Part shown: positions 63,278 through 64,000 of the stretch, in pieces | How the letters are laid out: every line of letters begins with the position of its first letter | How positions within the stretch are numbered: position 1 is the first letter of the stretch | Source: an uncultured Collinsella sp. | GTDB taxonomy: Bacteria > Actinomycetota > Coriobacteriia > Coriobacteriales > Coriobacteriaceae | DNA: 64,000 nt | Reading direction: 5' to 3' | Assembly: GCA_934655755.1 (NCBI GenBank) | Contig: CAKUHA010000001.1 | Location: 310,001 to 374,000 of the forward strand | Made by a program: the position numbers and the translations under genes | Notes under the pieces: generated by a model | Seen by the model: only the letters and a program-made list of their open reading frames with translations | Told to the model about the DNA's origin: nothing | The model's database searches: none

Positions 63278-63775
63278 ATGCCGGGCGAGAATTTTCCTGG
63301 CGATAGGATCGTCAGCTTGGTCGATGAGCTCGAAGGGCTGATCGAGGAAGCCAAGCCGCCTTTCGGCAAGAACGCTCAGTTCAAGGTCATCGACGCCGAC
63401 GTGTTCTTCAACATCCTCGACGAGATCCGCATGAGCTATCCCGAGGAGTGGCAGAAGTCCCGCCGTATCCTTAAGGAGCGCGAGGAGCTTATGGCTTCCG
63501 CCGCCGCTCAGGCCGATTCCATCATCGCCGACGCTCAGCAGCAGGCCCTCACCATTGCCGGTGAGCAGGAGATCGTCCGCTTAGCACAGCAGCAGGCCGA
63601 CGACATCCGCGATCGCGCCCAGCAGTACGAGCGCGAGACGCGTTATGCTGCCGAGGACTACGCAGAGCAGGTCTTTACGCACCTGGAGGAGAACCTCAAG
63701 AGCCTGACCGGCACCGTTACCCGTTGCCGTCAGCAGCTCAACGAGGGTGCCGCCCAACAGAATGGTCAGTGGTAA
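63278..63775 (+). CDS. Coiled-coil protein of the DivIVA/ATP-synthase-b-like type
   Basis: A 165-residue protein. The N-terminal ~60 residues (FPGDRIVSLVDELEGLIEEAKPPFGKNAQFKVIDADVFFNILDEIR) form a helical domain, followed by a long Ala/Gln/Glu-rich coiled coil (~70-155). In layout it resembles the short coiled-coil proteins found between coaD and the yceD-rpmF genes in Coriobacteriia and other Actinomycetota, but I cannot assign a function. AAAGGAGACCGG sets the ATG at 63278 over an in-frame ATG eight codons earlier. TAATG overlap couples it to the next gene. Confidence 0.75.
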   Translation: MPGENFPGDRIVSLVDELEGLIEEAKPPFGKNAQFKVIDADVFFNILDEIRMSYPEEWQKSRRILKEREELMASAAAQADSIIADAQQQALTIAGEQEIVRLAQQQADDIRDRAQQYERETRYAAEDYAEQVFTHLEENLKSLTGTVTRCRQQLNEGAAQQNGQW

Positions 63776-64000
63776 TGGCTGAGTTCCCGAGCGTTACCGT
63801 CGATCTTTCCGAGCAGCTCGAGTTCCCTGGTGATTCGTATCCGCTGACCGGTAAGGTCGATGTCGCCACCTATACGGTGGGCGAGAAGGAGTACCAGCTA
63901 CAGGACGGCATCGACTACGATGTTGTCTTTACCAATGCCGGTACCGGTGTTTTGCTTACCGGCATGGTCCGCGCGCACGCCGCCGGCGAGTGCGACCGTT
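63775..64000 (+). CDS. YceD/DUF177 family protein, N-terminal part (3' end outside window)
   Basis: The open frame runs off the right edge after 75 residues: MAEFPSVTVDLSEQLEFPGD, ending VFTNAGTGVLLTGMVRAHAA and GECDR. The F-x-N-x-G-x-G-x-L-x-x-G-x-V...C-x-R pattern is the DUF177 signature. YceD proteins are linked to 23S rRNA accumulation and usually precede rpmF, which would be expected just outside the window. The start overlaps the previous stop (TAATG). Confidence 0.85.
   Translation, partial: MAEFPSVTVDLSEQLEFPGDSYPLTGKVDVATYTVGEKEYQLQDGIDYDVVFTNAGTGVLLTGMVRAHAAGECDR

Overview
The window looks like a chromosomal segment of a GC-rich Actinomycetota gut bacterium of the Coriobacteriia, most likely Collinsella. 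The basis is protein sequence character, the rimP-nusA-infB-rbfA-DHH-truB-ribF-dnaG-rpoD order, the GC-rich core genes with Shine-Dalgarno starts, and the fused RmlC-RmlD protein. The genus is an inference from recall, not a search result.

Layout. 1-8.3 kb: the end of a surface-polysaccharide locus. AT-rich variable genes (GT4 fragment, Wzy-like polymerase, GT2, Wzx-like flippase, DUF1919 protein) flank a GC-rich dTDP-rhamnose cassette (rfbA, rfbB, fused rfbC-rfbD). 8.3-26.5 kb: an AT-rich accessory island resembling a defence island. It holds a decayed IstB gene, a UbiA-like membrane protein, a DUF4062-like large protein, two Abi_2/HEPN proteins, a DUF4238 protein, an AbiH-like protein, an AAA+ ATPase/subtilase pair resembling the IetAS defence type, two tiny very basic proteins divergent from that pair, and several orphans, one with a decayed second copy. 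26.5-27.4 kb: a gene-poor stretch with two tandem hairpin-ended repeat units. 27.4-38.5 kb: an eight-gene Pel-type exopolysaccharide operon (PelD, PelE, PelA deacetylase-like, PelF, PelG, then CotH kinase, VTC domain, DUF4956) behind a clear sigma-70 promoter.

38.7-64 kb: mostly housekeeping. A degenerate Cys/Met-metabolism PLP-fold protein converges on a ModE-type regulator. Then come guaB and leuS, a small lipoprotein, the translation/transcription operon rimP-nusA-infB-rbfA-nrnA-truB-ribF-dnaG, rpoD, two identical tRNA-Asn genes, an Asp23 protein, a FakA-like protein, recG, rsmD, coaD, a coiled-coil protein and the start of a YceD (DUF177) gene.

The most interesting signals are: (i) the ATPase-subtilase pair with two miniature lysine-rich proteins across an operator-like promoter; (ii) the extended Pel operon with a c-di-GMP I-site in PelD; (iii) a dispersed element with a conserved core of about 45 nt held by different but self-complementary arms in its two copies; (iv) tandem inverted-repeat units before the pel promoter; (v) a long stem-loop in the leuS leader. 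All family names come from reading motifs by eye; no database search was possible.
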